A stretch of 61,755 nucleotides of DNA from Phallus indusiatus (Eukaryota; Basidiomycota; Agaricomycetes; Phallales; Phallaceae). Positions 46,896-58,189 of the stretch are shown here, piece by piece (within the stretch, counting starts at the first letter, position 1; each line of letters starts with the position of its first letter). The position numbers and the translations under genes were made by a program. Below the pieces are notes generated by a model. The model made no database searches. It saw only the letters and a program-made list of their open reading frames with translations, and was not told where the DNA came from. The stretch lies in assembly GCA_027605045.1 (NCBI GenBank), contig JAQFWX010000185.1, positions 1 through 61,755 on the forward strand, written 5' to 3'.

Positions 46896-49035
46896 ATGGC
46901 TACCAGTACTGCTATCTCTCTAAAGGAGTATTCAAGTCCCAGTCGGGGTCAATTACCGCGACGGATTCCACCTGCACCGTACCGTCATGCAGCTCCTTGT
47001 GGACCATGGCCATGGCAAAACCTAGACGACCCGATACCACCAACTGAGACCACATCCGACGTTGTTCATAGATCTCACAACGGCGTAGATTGGGATCCGG
47101 AATGTGATGGATGTCACTGGAGCAATTACCCTGAATCTCTCTATCCCAACTGGAAGACAGACCAGGTGGCGAGAAGTAAAATGATAACGACTTTTCCCGA
47201 ATCAGGAACGACGACAATTTACCAAATTGATATTGACAGACAAGGACATTTTGATGACAAGGGCAAACAAGAAGTTGCTCATGATGATTGGGAGAAGTTT
47301 CAACAGGTCGTTGGGGAACCGGTGAGCTAATTGAAAGTGATATGATTCAACATTCAGCTGTTCTTGTTTTATTTCTGTTTCTAGTCGAAAGAACACCGGC
47401 TTCGCGCTTTCTTTTTTGATAATCTGACTGTTTCCGTGATGCAAATGGTCGGGACCAAGTGAGCGTTGCGGTTTATGTAATGGGATACAGCAGTTCATTG
47501 ATACTTGTGCTTCGCATAATCTAGGTATAATGTCGAGCCATTCTTCTGGACGTCGTCTGTGAACTGGATCCCTGCGAGATATCAAGAGAGTTCAAAGCAT
47601 GGTATCGGTGACCGTGCGTATCTCGATTTCATATCTGCGCTTCAGGGATCTTACATGTTTAGATTAGATATCACAATCACGCTCAAGTTTCCTCGCACTG
47701 TTCCCCTCGATAATCAACTCTATCTAACGGATTCGGAAAGAAATTTAGCCGGTAATTAGTGTATCCTGAAAACAAAGAAGAAAAGACTTTTCTCATCGAA
47801 GGGTTTTTAGATGGTGAGATCATTGATACCCAACGACCTCTACCTTTGATCGGTAATGCCATATGCCATTCTCTCAGACATGAGATTTTTCTCAACCAAT
47901 TTATAGACTATGAACACCAAAAGGTGAACATTTTGGTCATCGATTACCTAGCTGTCCACATGATACGTGATATTAATGGCAGTACCTTGCTAACATATCA
48001 TCCGGCTGGAGAATGGAAAGCCACAACGGCTGCCAATCTACATACTCGCGTTTATTTGGCAGGTCAAAGTGTTTATTGGCAAAAGATCTTCCATAGATCT
48101 TCCGATCCAACTTTCATGTTTCTCGCCACCTTGTGGTATTCTCTGTATGCCTGGGATGAAGCTTTTGAAACACTGTGGGAATACATCTGTCTTTTGGTTA
48201 GTGCAACTTAAACGTTGATTCGTGAGTAAAGACGGCTGAAATCCCGTACAGGAATCGAAAGTTATACTTACGAATGAGTCTAAACTTACCCACGAGCTAC
48301 ACAAAATCCGGGCACACCTACTTCATTATGCGTCGCTTTTGGAAGATTTCTATCAAGCTGTTGTCTTCGTTCGAGATACAGCTAACCCTGCGATGGAAGC
48401 TGATTCGCACTCGCACGAAAAAAAATCATCTTGCGAATTATTGAAGACCGAGTGCGAGAACCTTTTGATGCAAATCGACAGGTTAAAAAAGAATAGAATT
48501 ACATGGGATAATCGTCTGCAAAATGTGATGCATTTGGTAAATCTTTGTTTTCAATTGCATAAACTCTCGGGTTTACTCTAGTCAAACTTTATTTTGGCAG
48601 GTATTCAGTACTGTCAATATTCAAGATAGCAAACAGATGCAAGAGTTGACTATCGCGGCAGTACGGGATAGCGCAGCCATGAAACAGATATCATATCTCA
48701 CGATGGTTTTCCTTCCTGCATCTTTCATCGCGGTATGTAGTACAATCTATTTAGGACATGACAGAAGTGATGAAGGAATGATTCGATAGGGTTGTTTCGG
48801 GATGAACATTGAAGAAATCAATCCTCAGACTTTCGGCACCCTAGGACACTACTTTGCAGCGGCAGTACCTCTCACCGTTTTAACAATCTGGATTTTTGTT
48901 GCATATCAAGGTGACTGGCACTCCGGCGCCGGGTTCGAAGGGCTCATGTTTCGATTTATGTGGCCATATGTTTATGTGAAGAGGTACATTGGTCGCTGGC
49001 GCACTCCCTCAGGGAGTGATACCACCGCAGTGTAG
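46896..49035 (+). CDS. CorA-like Mg2+ transporter family protein, copy 1
   Basis: Membrane protein of the expanded fungal CorA-like family, with a large cytosolic N-terminal part and two C-terminal membrane segments. Eight exons: 46896-47321, 47385-47458, 47525-47613, 47668-47751, 47811-48196, 48252-48536, 48601-48732 and 48790-49035; 573 residues. Visible blocks include WPWQNLDD, DGCHWSNYPESLYPNWK, VNWIPARYQE, RVYLAGQSVYW, WYSLYAWDEAFETLWEY and AVRDSAAMKQISYLTMVFLPASF leading into TM1. The GMN signature is present in FGMNIEEINPQTFGTLGHY, then TM2 (VPLTVLTIWIFVAYQ). The third to fifth exons are the least certain part. The cargo is not proven: many fungal relatives are uncharacterised. Copy 2 follows 483 bases downstream with the same exon plan. 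Confidence 0.85.
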
Positions 49036-49518
49036 ACGATGACAATTGAATTCTTAAAGATTTTGCCTGTCAAGTTAGGAGTTTGACTGAATCCGATGTT
49101 CGTCCTGACTCCTGAATATGAATGATGTTGATTAAGCGACCCAACCAGTGCTGAAGCGCTCAATAGTGTGACATTCCCATTGATATATTTCTTGGCGAGC
49201 GAGCATTGTTGTTTTCCTCTGCAAGGTCACTTCTCTGATACTTTCTGGGGGGAGAAGGAGAATTTCTTGTCAACTTCCTACGGCGAAGATTTCCCAGTGG
49301 TTCGGGCTTCTTCGGCATTGCGTCAAAGCCTGTAAATTTGTAAATCATACCTCTTTAGGTTTGCTTCCGTTTAGTCCCGAGCGCGTGGGAAAGGCCCACT
49401 TCAAAAAAATACTTCCGTTTACATTCACAAAGCTAAAGTTCCTTAGGACCCGCATCATCAAACATCAAATTTTGTTTTATGGCAGCGAACTAGCTTTTAT
49501 CATTTACTTTCTGTCCTT
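49036..49518. other. Spacer between tandem CorA-like genes
   Basis: No gene is visible. The right 100 bases presumably hold the promoter of copy 2; no clear TATA box is seen. Confidence 0.5.
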
Positions 49519-51668
49519 ATGCCAGCATCTCTTTCGCCCCCTTCTCTCTCTCTGCGTCGAACGTCCTCTTTCATACCCTATGATAAGGTAGTGGCGAAAC
49601 GCACTCTTTCCAAGCACCGTCACGCAGTACCGAGCGGTCCCTGGCCGTGGATTGACCTGAGCGACGAAATTGATCCTGCAGTACAGGCTGCTATCCCGAA
49701 GAGTCGACACGTATGTCCTCACGAGAAGAATAAATGTGAAGGTTGTTGGAAAGGCTATCCTCAGTCTCAATATCCCAACTGGACACCGCCTCAAGTTGAT
49801 CGGTGTGGCATTTCGAGAGTTAATCCAAATCCTCCAGGTGGTTGTGGAATACATTACATCGACGTCAATCAAAATGGCAAGTTCTCGGTCCCCATAAATA
49901 AGCAATTCGATGATGGCGATCATGAATTGTTTTGGAAGGAGATTCAGAAATTTGTTCGTCGTACACATCAGGATGACGAGGAAGAGAGGACTAATTTGAC
50001 CTATCGGTTTGATTTTTTTAGGAACGTCCACCAGACACACGTATACGATGTTTGTTCATTGAAAATCTGTCACATCCGGTTCTACAAATGCTGGGAACAA
50101 AGTTAGATTTTATCTTTCCTGATGTTTTTTGCAGTTATTTTGACACATGCCAGATATGACGTCGAACCTTTCTACTGGTCTTCTTCTATTAATTGGATAC
50201 CCGCTCGATACCAGGAAAACCTTCAAGAAAGAAGTGATCGTTAGTTCGTCTTACTTCCAAATGTTGAATGGGAGTTCCTGACTGTCAAGGCCAGATATCA
50301 CAATATCACTGGCTTTCCCACGAGCGGTTGTAGATGACAGGTACGAAACAGCCTCAAAATGTATGTTGTTCCTACATGTTCCTCTGTGCACCCAACTTAA
50401 AACCAACCTTTCATTTCCAGTTCCTGAATATTCGGAAGAGGTCATCGACACTCAGCAGCCTTTGTCCCTGAAACGGTCCTTATCTGCTGAAGAGATGGCT
50501 CGTGGAACGAATAACAGAGACGACGAAACAGAGCGTGTATTAGATCTCGACATATTGGCTGTTCATATGATTCGCGGCGAAAAAACAAACACCATTATAT
50601 CTCATCAACCAGCCTTCAGAGGAAGAAGTATCACATCGTCCGAAACGGTACAAACTCGTGTTTACCTAGCTGGTCAGGGTATCTATTGGGGTCGTATATT
50701 TCATGAGTCAAAAGACCCTACGTTTGTTCTACTGACTATGCTTTGGTATGCACTTTACGCCTGGGATCAAGCATTGGAATACATGTGGGAATATATATCG
50801 TATTTGGTACGAGCTCCGTTTTATTAATTTGTTTTCTCTCCCGTTTTTACCTGACTCCGTTAGGAAGTAAACATTCTCAACAGCAAGGAAATCGCGTTCA
50901 CGCAAAATCTCCACCGAGTACGGGCTTATCTCCTTCATTATGGCTCACTACTGGATGACTTCAAGAAATCTGTTATATTCATCCAAAAGACGCCTAATCC
51001 AGCCATGAATGCTCTCAGTCAACATGAGCGCGAGAAATCTTTTAAACTTCTAGACAAAGAATGCCACAATTTATTAGTACAGATCGAACGACTTCGAGAA
51101 AGTCAAGAGACGTGGGATCTGCGGCTCACTAACATCATGCAACTCGTAAGTACCAATCTCAAACTTGGAAGAAAACTGTACAATCGCTATATTAGGGTTT
51201 CAACAATGTGAATATCGAAGACAGTCGGCAAATGAAGGATCTTACAAGAGCGACTGTCCGAGATAGTGCTGCGATGAAACAAATAGCGTATTTGACGATG
51301 TTTTTCTTACCGGGAACGTTTGTATCCGTAAGTCACTGATTCAAACAAATACGTATGTGCCATTCACCAACCAATTTACCTTGCTATAGGCCGCCTTTGG
51401 AATGAACATCACAGCTCTTGGATCAGGCACTGAAACAATCGGGCACTATGTCATTGTTGCTGTTTTGTTGACCTCCTTTACCATCTGGATTATCATTGCG
51501 TTACAAGGGACGTGGACGAACAAGAGAGGTGAAATTATTACGGATATGAAAATTCGTTTGATATGGCCTTGGATTGTTGCCGAACGGGTGTGGAAAAGAA
51601 CGAACTTTAGGTGGAAACGGCGTCCTTCTGCGCAGCAGAGTTTACCAAAGCACTATCATGATGATTAG
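49519..51668 (+). CDS. CorA-like Mg2+ transporter family protein, copy 2
   Basis: Tandem paralogue of the gene at 46896. Eight exons: 49519-49953, 50022-50101, 50154-50239, 50295-50360, 50421-50806, 50864-51145, 51196-51327 and 51390-51668; 581 residues. Exons 5 and 7 have exactly the same lengths as in copy 1 (386 and 132 nt), and all phases agree. Shared blocks are GPWPWIDLSD, CEGCWKGYPQSQYPNW, INWIPARYQE, RVYLAGQGIYWGRIFHES, WYALYAWDQALEYMWEY and RDSAAMKQIAYLTMFFLPGTF. The GMN motif is in AAFGMNITAL, then TM2 (VLLTSFTIWIIIALQ). A basic cytosolic tail follows. The donor after exon 1 (GTTCGT) and exon 4's ends are the least certain calls. The copies have diverged widely, so the duplication is old. 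Confidence 0.85.
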
Positions 51669-52601
51669 TCTGGTGGATCGAGGGGAGTTGTTACAACATC
51701 TATCTGGTCAAAGAACATCTCTTCCGTGGGGAGTACTGCGGCTGAAATGAATACTTTGAACTCGCGGGTTAGAGGGGTTTTGTTGTATAGAGCGGATAAC
51801 GACTGGAATGATATTTTAGGATTGCATTGGGACATTCCTTTTTCACGAGCAACGCGTTTCCTGCATGATTTTGTACATTATTATAAACTGATAATATTGC
51901 TACGTCTGACTATATATACTATTATATCAAAATATTTTCTCTACAGTATCTACTTTTCGAAAGCATTGAACAATCAAGTCATTACACCTGTTTGCAAAAT
52001 AGTTTTCCTCGGCTAAGCCTCAAATTGGTACCGGTGGTAAGCGAGGTTAGCCGAGGAAATTATTTTGCAAACGACTACATACATATAATGATTAACTACG
52101 GAAAAAATGGTAACACAGCAAATTATTTTAATAATGATACTATTACTGCGTAATACATGACATTTTGTTTCGTCAGCTAACTTTGTCCGTTAAACTTCTT
52201 CACCAATAAGGGGTTCGTCTAATTTTGTAACAATAACAATATACATTCATATACAACACTGTCCTATATTTCTTACCACCACGGACATAAAACGGGCTGG
52301 TATAAAGCACGCGGGTAAGGGACGGTGAGAATACACGAGTATTCGATAGGTTCAAATGAACACCGTCTGTAATTGGCTACCAGGCCGCATATCTCCAATA
52401 TTTTTCTCATACGACTGGACGGCTCACAATGACCTAATTGATCATGTGAGAGAGAGGAGATGGCCAAACGTGATGCATGATGCATGTGCATGACACTTGG
52501 CATTTGCCGACCGTCCAACGGTATTATTTGAACCTTTCCTAATAATTTCTTAGTACCTGAATACCACGCTAAATGTCAAAAAAAATAAGCTTACCATCTA
52601 T
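51669..52601. other. AT-rich spacer with foldback element
   Basis: Convergent 3' flanks of copy 2 and the permease gene. It holds a near-perfect inverted repeat (51990-52072), listed separately. No gene is supported. Confidence 0.5.
51990..52072. repeat. Foldback element: ~31-bp imperfect inverted repeat with 21-base loop
   Basis: The left arm (51990-52021) and right arm (52043-52072) are reverse complements over about 30 bases, beginning GTTTGCAAAAT and ending ATTTTGCAAAC, with two single-base gaps and a core of CCTCGGCTAA. The loop contains GGTACCGG. No target-site duplication is evident. It lies about 320 bases after the stop of CorA copy 2. It could be a small foldback transposon relic, or an RNA hairpin in a 3' end. 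Confidence 0.75.
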
Positions 52602-54266
52602 TTAAGAATTACTACCGTGGTATAAAACTGCCATTTCAGCGGAGACGATGGAAAGTCCAACCGCAGTCATGGCGAAGAGTGGAAGTAAATTCCACTTCGC
52701 AAAGGTATATTGACGGATATTAATGCCTTTTTGTCCAAGTATAGTTTTCCACAATAATCCGGCGAGACTCGCAGAGAAGGTAAAACTAACTGCTCCGATA
52801 TTACTTGCGACAGCTAACGCGATCGCAGCCGCTCGAAGGCTGTGAGGGGGCATGTCAGCAGCGCGAACGACTTTGGTAAGCAGAATAGTTGCTCCGATGT
52901 TCGTCCCGGCGATATTACACATGATGACTCCGATAACGCCGACTAGCCAGATGGTGGGGTGAATCTCCCGGTGCGATGCATGTACAAGCCATGATGCAAA
53001 AACATTAATCCAGCCTTGATGCGACAATGCCTCAATGAGAATAAACTGTGAGAATGCAAACGGAACCAGGGCGAATGGAAGACGAGGGAGAGCGGTGAAG
53101 AAAGTTGGGAAATGTTTTTGAAGCCGACTATATCGCGTCTGGGGTATTTTTCCATGCGTATCGTCCGAAAGGGAAAGTGATTTTTGTTTTATATGATCGG
53201 GAGTAGTGGTATGAATATGAGCATCGGTCATGTCGTCAGGTACCAGTGTTTTTTCATTAGACTCAACTGAGTTCTCTGTGCCCTGTCGACGTGTTGATGG
53301 GTCGCTGGCTTCCGTGGGCTCTAGGGTCTGAGGTTTTTCCGAAATTGATTTGTCCGAATTATGCATGTTCTTCAGGTGTCGGTAATGATCCCAGCACAAG
53401 TCCCATATGAACTTGGCAACTGCAAATGGAAGACTAATCTTCCATACATCGATACCGAAAAAGCTGACAATTATGATGACGACCAAGCAGGATCCAAGCA
53501 TGACGCTTCCAACGCAAGCGCCTACTGGATCCAAGAGAACAGATCGTACATTTAGCTGAGTAGGGGTAATGCGACGGGGGATATGTTTGGTCGATTGGTA
53601 CTGGACCGCGAGCGCAATGAAACAGAAAATGTTGCAAGCGATGAATGGGAGAATGGTATATGCCGTGAAAGCTACATTGTTGACACCGAATCCCTCGCAA
53701 ACCACGACGTTGGTTGGATTGCCTACGAAGAGAACCATACTGGCAGTATTAGCCGCGGCAAATTCGGCGATTAGCCAAGGGATAGGATTATCAGTGAGCT
53801 CCTCCACGACATGAGTGTAGTACACGAGGAAGGCTGTGCCGGATAAAATGACGGGGTCATTTCCTAGTAGAACACTGAGGAGTGTTAACATGACGTAGAA
53901 ATAGAAATAAAGTCTCCATCCACTGGCACCACCCCTGTTGCTGACCCAGTAAGCTGCTGATTGGAGGATTCCGGTCACGTCAAGTGTGATTGCCATGTAC
54001 GCCAAGGAGAAGAAGAGAATGAGAATATTGTATGGCTTGACACCCTCGGATCCCACTATACCGTTCCGTATCTGAGCGGGACCCAGACACTGCGCGGCCC
54101 ATAGAATTGCTATAGCAAGGATGGGAGTTGTAGTAAGATTGAGGGGTAATTTTTGTTTTCCATAGCGGGGGAGTTTGATCGGGATGTTGACGTCGTGAAT
54201 AACAAATATAATCGAGAATATGAAGACAATGAGTGTTCCAATTGACTTCCCAGTAATGTTACTCAT
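52602..54266 (-). CDS. Ion transporter (IT) superfamily permease, citrate/arsenite-transporter-like
   Basis: Integral membrane protein of 554 residues with about eleven hydrophobic segments. It has one exon, unlike its neighbours. Two halves each carry a polar-in-membrane motif typical of the IT superfamily: LLGNDPVILSGTAF in the first and NIAGTNIGATILLTKVV in the second; ANTASMVLFVGNPTNVVV also resembles anion-pocket sequences of this fold. A charged cytosolic loop (about residues 310-390), rich in Ser, Thr and Asp, joins the halves. I start at the ATG at 54266 (MSNITGKS), because the frame further upstream has no ATG. Substrate (anion, Na+/H+ or arsenite) cannot be told. Confidence 0.85.
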   Translation of the reverse strand: MSNITGKSIGTLIVFIFSIIFVIHDVNIPIKLPRYGKQKLPLNLTTTPILAIAILWAAQCLGPAQIRNGIVGSEGVKPYNILILFFSLAYMAITLDVTGILQSAAYWVSNRGGASGWRLYFYFYVMLTLLSVLLGNDPVILSGTAFLVYYTHVVEELTDNPIPWLIAEFAAANTASMVLFVGNPTNVVVCEGFGVNNVAFTAYTILPFIACNIFCFIALAVQYQSTKHIPRRITPTQLNVRSVLLDPVGACVGSVMLGSCLVVIIIVSFFGIDVWKISLPFAVAKFIWDLCWDHYRHLKNMHNSDKSISEKPQTLEPTEASDPSTRRQGTENSVESNEKTLVPDDMTDAHIHTTTPDHIKQKSLSLSDDTHGKIPQTRYSRLQKHFPTFFTALPRLPFALVPFAFSQFILIEALSHQGWINVFASWLVHASHREIHPTIWLVGVIGVIMCNIAGTNIGATILLTKVVRAADMPPHSLRAAAIALAVASNIGAVSFTFSASLAGLLWKTILGQKGINIRQYTFAKWNLLPLFAMTAVGLSIVSAEMAVLYHGSNS

Positions 54267-55240
54267 GACGGGCGGGAGAATAAAGATGCGGAAATAAGGA
54301 AGATGAGAGGGTGAGATCTGAAACAACCCAACACCCTATTAATAAAAAATGACCATCAGCATTTGGAAGATACGAGAATGAGAAGGAAAAATTGACCTTT
54401 TAACTTGGCGATGTTCACGAACAAAGGCTGAAGACTACTAGGGTGTGAATTTTCATTGCGACCAGGAGGACTTGGTTTAAATGAGAGCAGCGGGCGTCTG
54501 TTCAGCACTGCCTCAGTACCTCATACATTCGCTCGGAATTCGGGGGCGATATTTAAAAGGAAATTTGCATGGAGTATGCAAATCCTGTACATATTAATAA
54601 TTTCGTAAAAATATTCCTTCCACCATAGCTTGAAGAATTATAACAGCTTGTTCAGCTTACTGCGCCATTCCGCGCCGGGACTCGGGGACAGCATTTTTTG
54701 GGCTGTAGCAAGCCAGCGACGTAGTTGTGCGGAGATTGAAATCTGTCTCCGATCAATATGACGTAATCGTACGATAAGATTTCCAGGGTGTGACTCGTCA
54801 CGTGTAATAGTTGTAACGCAGCCGTCTCCGTTGCCAGCCGTTGCCATACAACGACGAGATCACACAACATATCATCCCCCGCCATGCTCCCTGCTTGTAT
54901 TCGTAACATGTGTTTGGCAGTACATAACTAAACGTCGATCAGCTCATCTCAATTCAACCCAGAAGTTTGATAGTAAACTCGTCTAGACGCTCGACCGTAT
55001 ATGGCCTAGTAGCACACACTCCTTAGCCGGATTACATACGCACACTTGCTAGTTCTCTCCATATCTCACCTTGCCTTGGCTTTTTTCTCTCATTCCCCTC
55101 CCCGCCCTCCCTTCCCTCAACTTCCCCCTTCCTCTCCTTAAAGTATTCGATTTTTGTCACTCTTTTTTTCCTTTGTATTATCTTCCGTTCCGAACAGACT
55201 ACCATCACCACCACCACGGACCACCACCCAGTACAAGGAC
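54267..55240. other. Divergent intergenic region
   Basis: Upstream regions of the permease (minus) and the coiled-coil protein gene (plus). Long CT-rich tracts near 55075-55185 and CACCACCAC units near 55206-55228 lie in the probable 5' untranslated region of the latter. No gene is seen. Confidence 0.5.
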
Positions 55241-57699
55241 ATGCACACCCACTTTTCACCTCCCTCTTCCGCTCCCAAATATCAGTCCTCTTGTCACGAT
55301 ACATTTTCTAACACTTATACCAGACCGCCAGTCTCCAGCAACTGGGCTGGTCAAGTCCGAGAATACCCCAATCCCACAGCGGATCTTAACTACCCTTTTA
55401 ATGACCGTGAAGATGACAAGTGTACCATATCCCCCAAAGAGTCTTTTGAAGCAGGTCCTACTGATGAAGAATGTGTATCCTTTTTCTCAGCTCCTACTCC
55501 CACTCCTATGGATCCAGATTCTGACGACGGTAAAGACGACTCGGATGGTTCCGAAGTTGGCGTTGTTCCGCCCGACGCCGAAAGTATTACTCTGACAACT
55601 TTGGGTCCAAAAATGCGTTTTGTTAGTCCTGCTCCTTGGGAAGCCCAAGGCGAGTCTTATGATGACGATGGAGATGATAATATCAGCCTCTCGGACGGTT
55701 TCTCCGTGTTCAGTGGGAGGTTCAATTCTCGCAAACATCGTGAGCATGAGAAGGTCTCTATCCGGAGTCTTGCTCTGGCTACCATGCGAACCCCAAGTCC
55801 GACACCCACTACCTCTTCGCGTCGTGGTCCATATGGAAGGTTTAATTCGAATGCAACTCAAAGTCAAATATCGCTTTCGTGAGTGAAATGCGTTTCTCTG
55901 TCGTTGTTGCAGTGTCAAATCCAGGAACGCTAACATTACTCAATATTTCGAACAGCATGAGAGAAGCACCGTGGGCATCCAGATCAACTTTAGAATCACC
56001 ATCTTCGGAACGACAAGAACGACCTTCCTTCTCGTTTAGCGTCCATGATAGAGGAGCGTCTTCTCCCGGCTCATTAACCGAGCGTTCTTTGAAACAGAAA
56101 GTACGAACACAGGTTATTCCTCTATCTCAAGATGATACTTCTTCAATCGTCTCTCCCGATTCGCCAGTTTCCATAAATCATTACCCACACCCTTATGCGA
56201 ACCCGGATGTGATTCCAGTCTCGGATTCGCCAAAATTACCGAGTGGGGTAGAAGCGACGCATCATCAACACAGGCAGTCGAACGAATCTGATCCCGGATA
56301 CGTCAGACGAGCTTCGGAGCCTGCTACTGTGGCGACGCCTGTAGCGTCTACTTTTAGAAAAGGCTCTGCTGGTAATTTACCCGTGCCTCACAACAAAACT
56401 TCATACAAACCTATGTTAGCGAGGCATGAGGAAGCTGAAATAGCTCTGTTACCGCCTATGCCTATGCCCCGCCGCGAAGATTTCCCTACTACGGGGTCGC
56501 CTCAAATGTCGCACTCATCCGTTCCTTTTCCGGATAGCCCTATGAGTAATCTAATGACATTGGAAGAAGCTCAGCAGCGCGTCAAGAAGTCGTCTTCAGA
56601 GTCACCTATACAGGCTCGGGTTCGCACAGGTTCCACTTTAGTCGCTGGATTTGGTCTTCAGCCAGGAGTAGATTTTGAAGTCAGACGTAATCAGCCTTCG
56701 TCACCTTTATCCCCCAGTGACTCTTCTTCATTTACCATTCGCGAACCCCCAAAGTCGTCAAACGCCAGACAACGGACCATTAGTGGTGCTACAAGAATGT
56801 CTACTGCTACTTCCAGCTCTCCAAACGATGATGTTGGGTCCACCAAGACCCTCAAACACAAGAAGAGTGGATTTATGAGACTTTTCGGCAAGGATAAGGA
56901 TAAGGACGTTTCCCCTCATAAAGTCGACTCGCCCTCTATCGAGCCCGTTCCGCCGATGCCCAAAAGAATTTCTCCGCCGTCATTATCTGTTGTCGTGACT
57001 TCACCGTCCATTTCCTTCCCGGAAAACAAAATTCAGATTCAGCAGCCGGACTTTTCGCCTCCCCGTGAACAAGTACCTCCTTCTCCTGCGACAATTCATA
57101 TCAGTCCTGCGGAAACTGATAGACTTCAGAGCGGCCACTCTTCAAACCCTCGGCCCGTATTGTCTGCGCCTCCTTCTCAGACTACATTCGAGGGTTTGTC
57201 CCTGAGACCCATGTCCACGGTGTTCAGTTCCAAATTTTCGGATTTGTTCAGCGCGCTGGATGACCCAGAAGAATCCCTTACACCCCCTGTGATGCCAGCC
57301 GCTACAAAACCAGCAGCGGCAGGATCACCAACTACTTCAGACTTTTCGTCTCGGTCGAATTCTTCGGATTATCCGATTACACCAGCTTCAATTGGTTTAC
57401 CTGGGGTTGCGGTGAGCATTGTCGGGGGGCGTCAGCAGGAAGATACCATTGCTTCGCTTCAAGCGCAGCTTGTCAATATGCGGAAGAACCATCAGAGAGA
57501 GATTTGGGAGCTTGAATCGCGTATTAAGGACTTGAAGTTGGAGAATCAGGAGCTCCGGAATGATGGGATGTGCGAGACGTGCGGAAAGTCGAAACGTGAA
57601 GGTCGGTTGAAGCCTGCGGCTAGTGCACCGGTTAGTGTTGTAGATCGTCCGAGACCTAAAGTTAGCAGGGACGTTCGATCGGTATTTGGCGGAAACTGA
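55241..57699 (+). CDS. Ser/Pro-rich protein with C-terminal coiled coil, function unknown
   Basis: Two exons, 55241-55878 and 55956-57699, encode 793 residues. The 77-bp intron (GTGAGT...CTAAC...AACAG) replaces an in-frame stop just after the donor; an alternative acceptor at 55912 would change frame, so it is rejected. Nearly all of the protein is low-complexity, rich in Ser, Pro, Asp and Thr, with many SP sites that suggest phosphorylation. A basic MRLFGKDKDKD patch lies near residue 330. The only ordered part is a coiled coil at about 710-755 (IASLQAQLVNMRKNHQREIWELESRI begins it), followed by CETCGKSKREGR, which has a CxxC. I recognise no family. Confidence 0.75.
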
Positions 57700-58189
57700 A
57701 GAATATTGTATTCTCTCTCTTTAACACCCCGCCCTTAAAAAAAATTCAAAAAAAACAACCACTCTATTCCTTTTCGCTGTACAAATTTCGACCTTCGATT
57801 TCAACCAAACCACGCGCATGTGTAACGTAACATTCACTATTCTATCACGATTTCCCTCGATACCGATCTAACCTCCATGTTACCCGTTTCCTTTTTCTCT
57901 CTATCTCTTTTTTATCGTAATTGTAACGGCACCTTCCAAGACTCCTCCACCCACCTTCCCCAAGTGCTGTATACTCACATGATCATTATCAATATACCTC
58001 TCAAAAAAAGGACCAACAATACCACGTTCGCTACTCATTTACCCACTAGTAATATTTTTTTTTTGTGTATCCTACAAACTTACGAAGGGACCATAGTTTT
58101 GGCTATAACATAATAATTTTTTTTCTTGATCATAGTATTACTCGTAGTGATGCAGTGAAGCTATGAAATATTTACAAAAAATGAACTGG
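57700..58189. other. Convergent 3' flanks
   Basis: A-rich and T-rich runs and CT-rich stretches between two convergent genes. It probably holds both polyadenylation regions. No gene is seen. Confidence 0.5.

Noticed and set aside
55913..55956. Alternative acceptor at 55912 for the coiled-coil protein gene
   Set aside because: It puts the second exon in the wrong frame; the acceptor ending at 55955 keeps the 1.7 kb frame open and has a CTAAC branch site.
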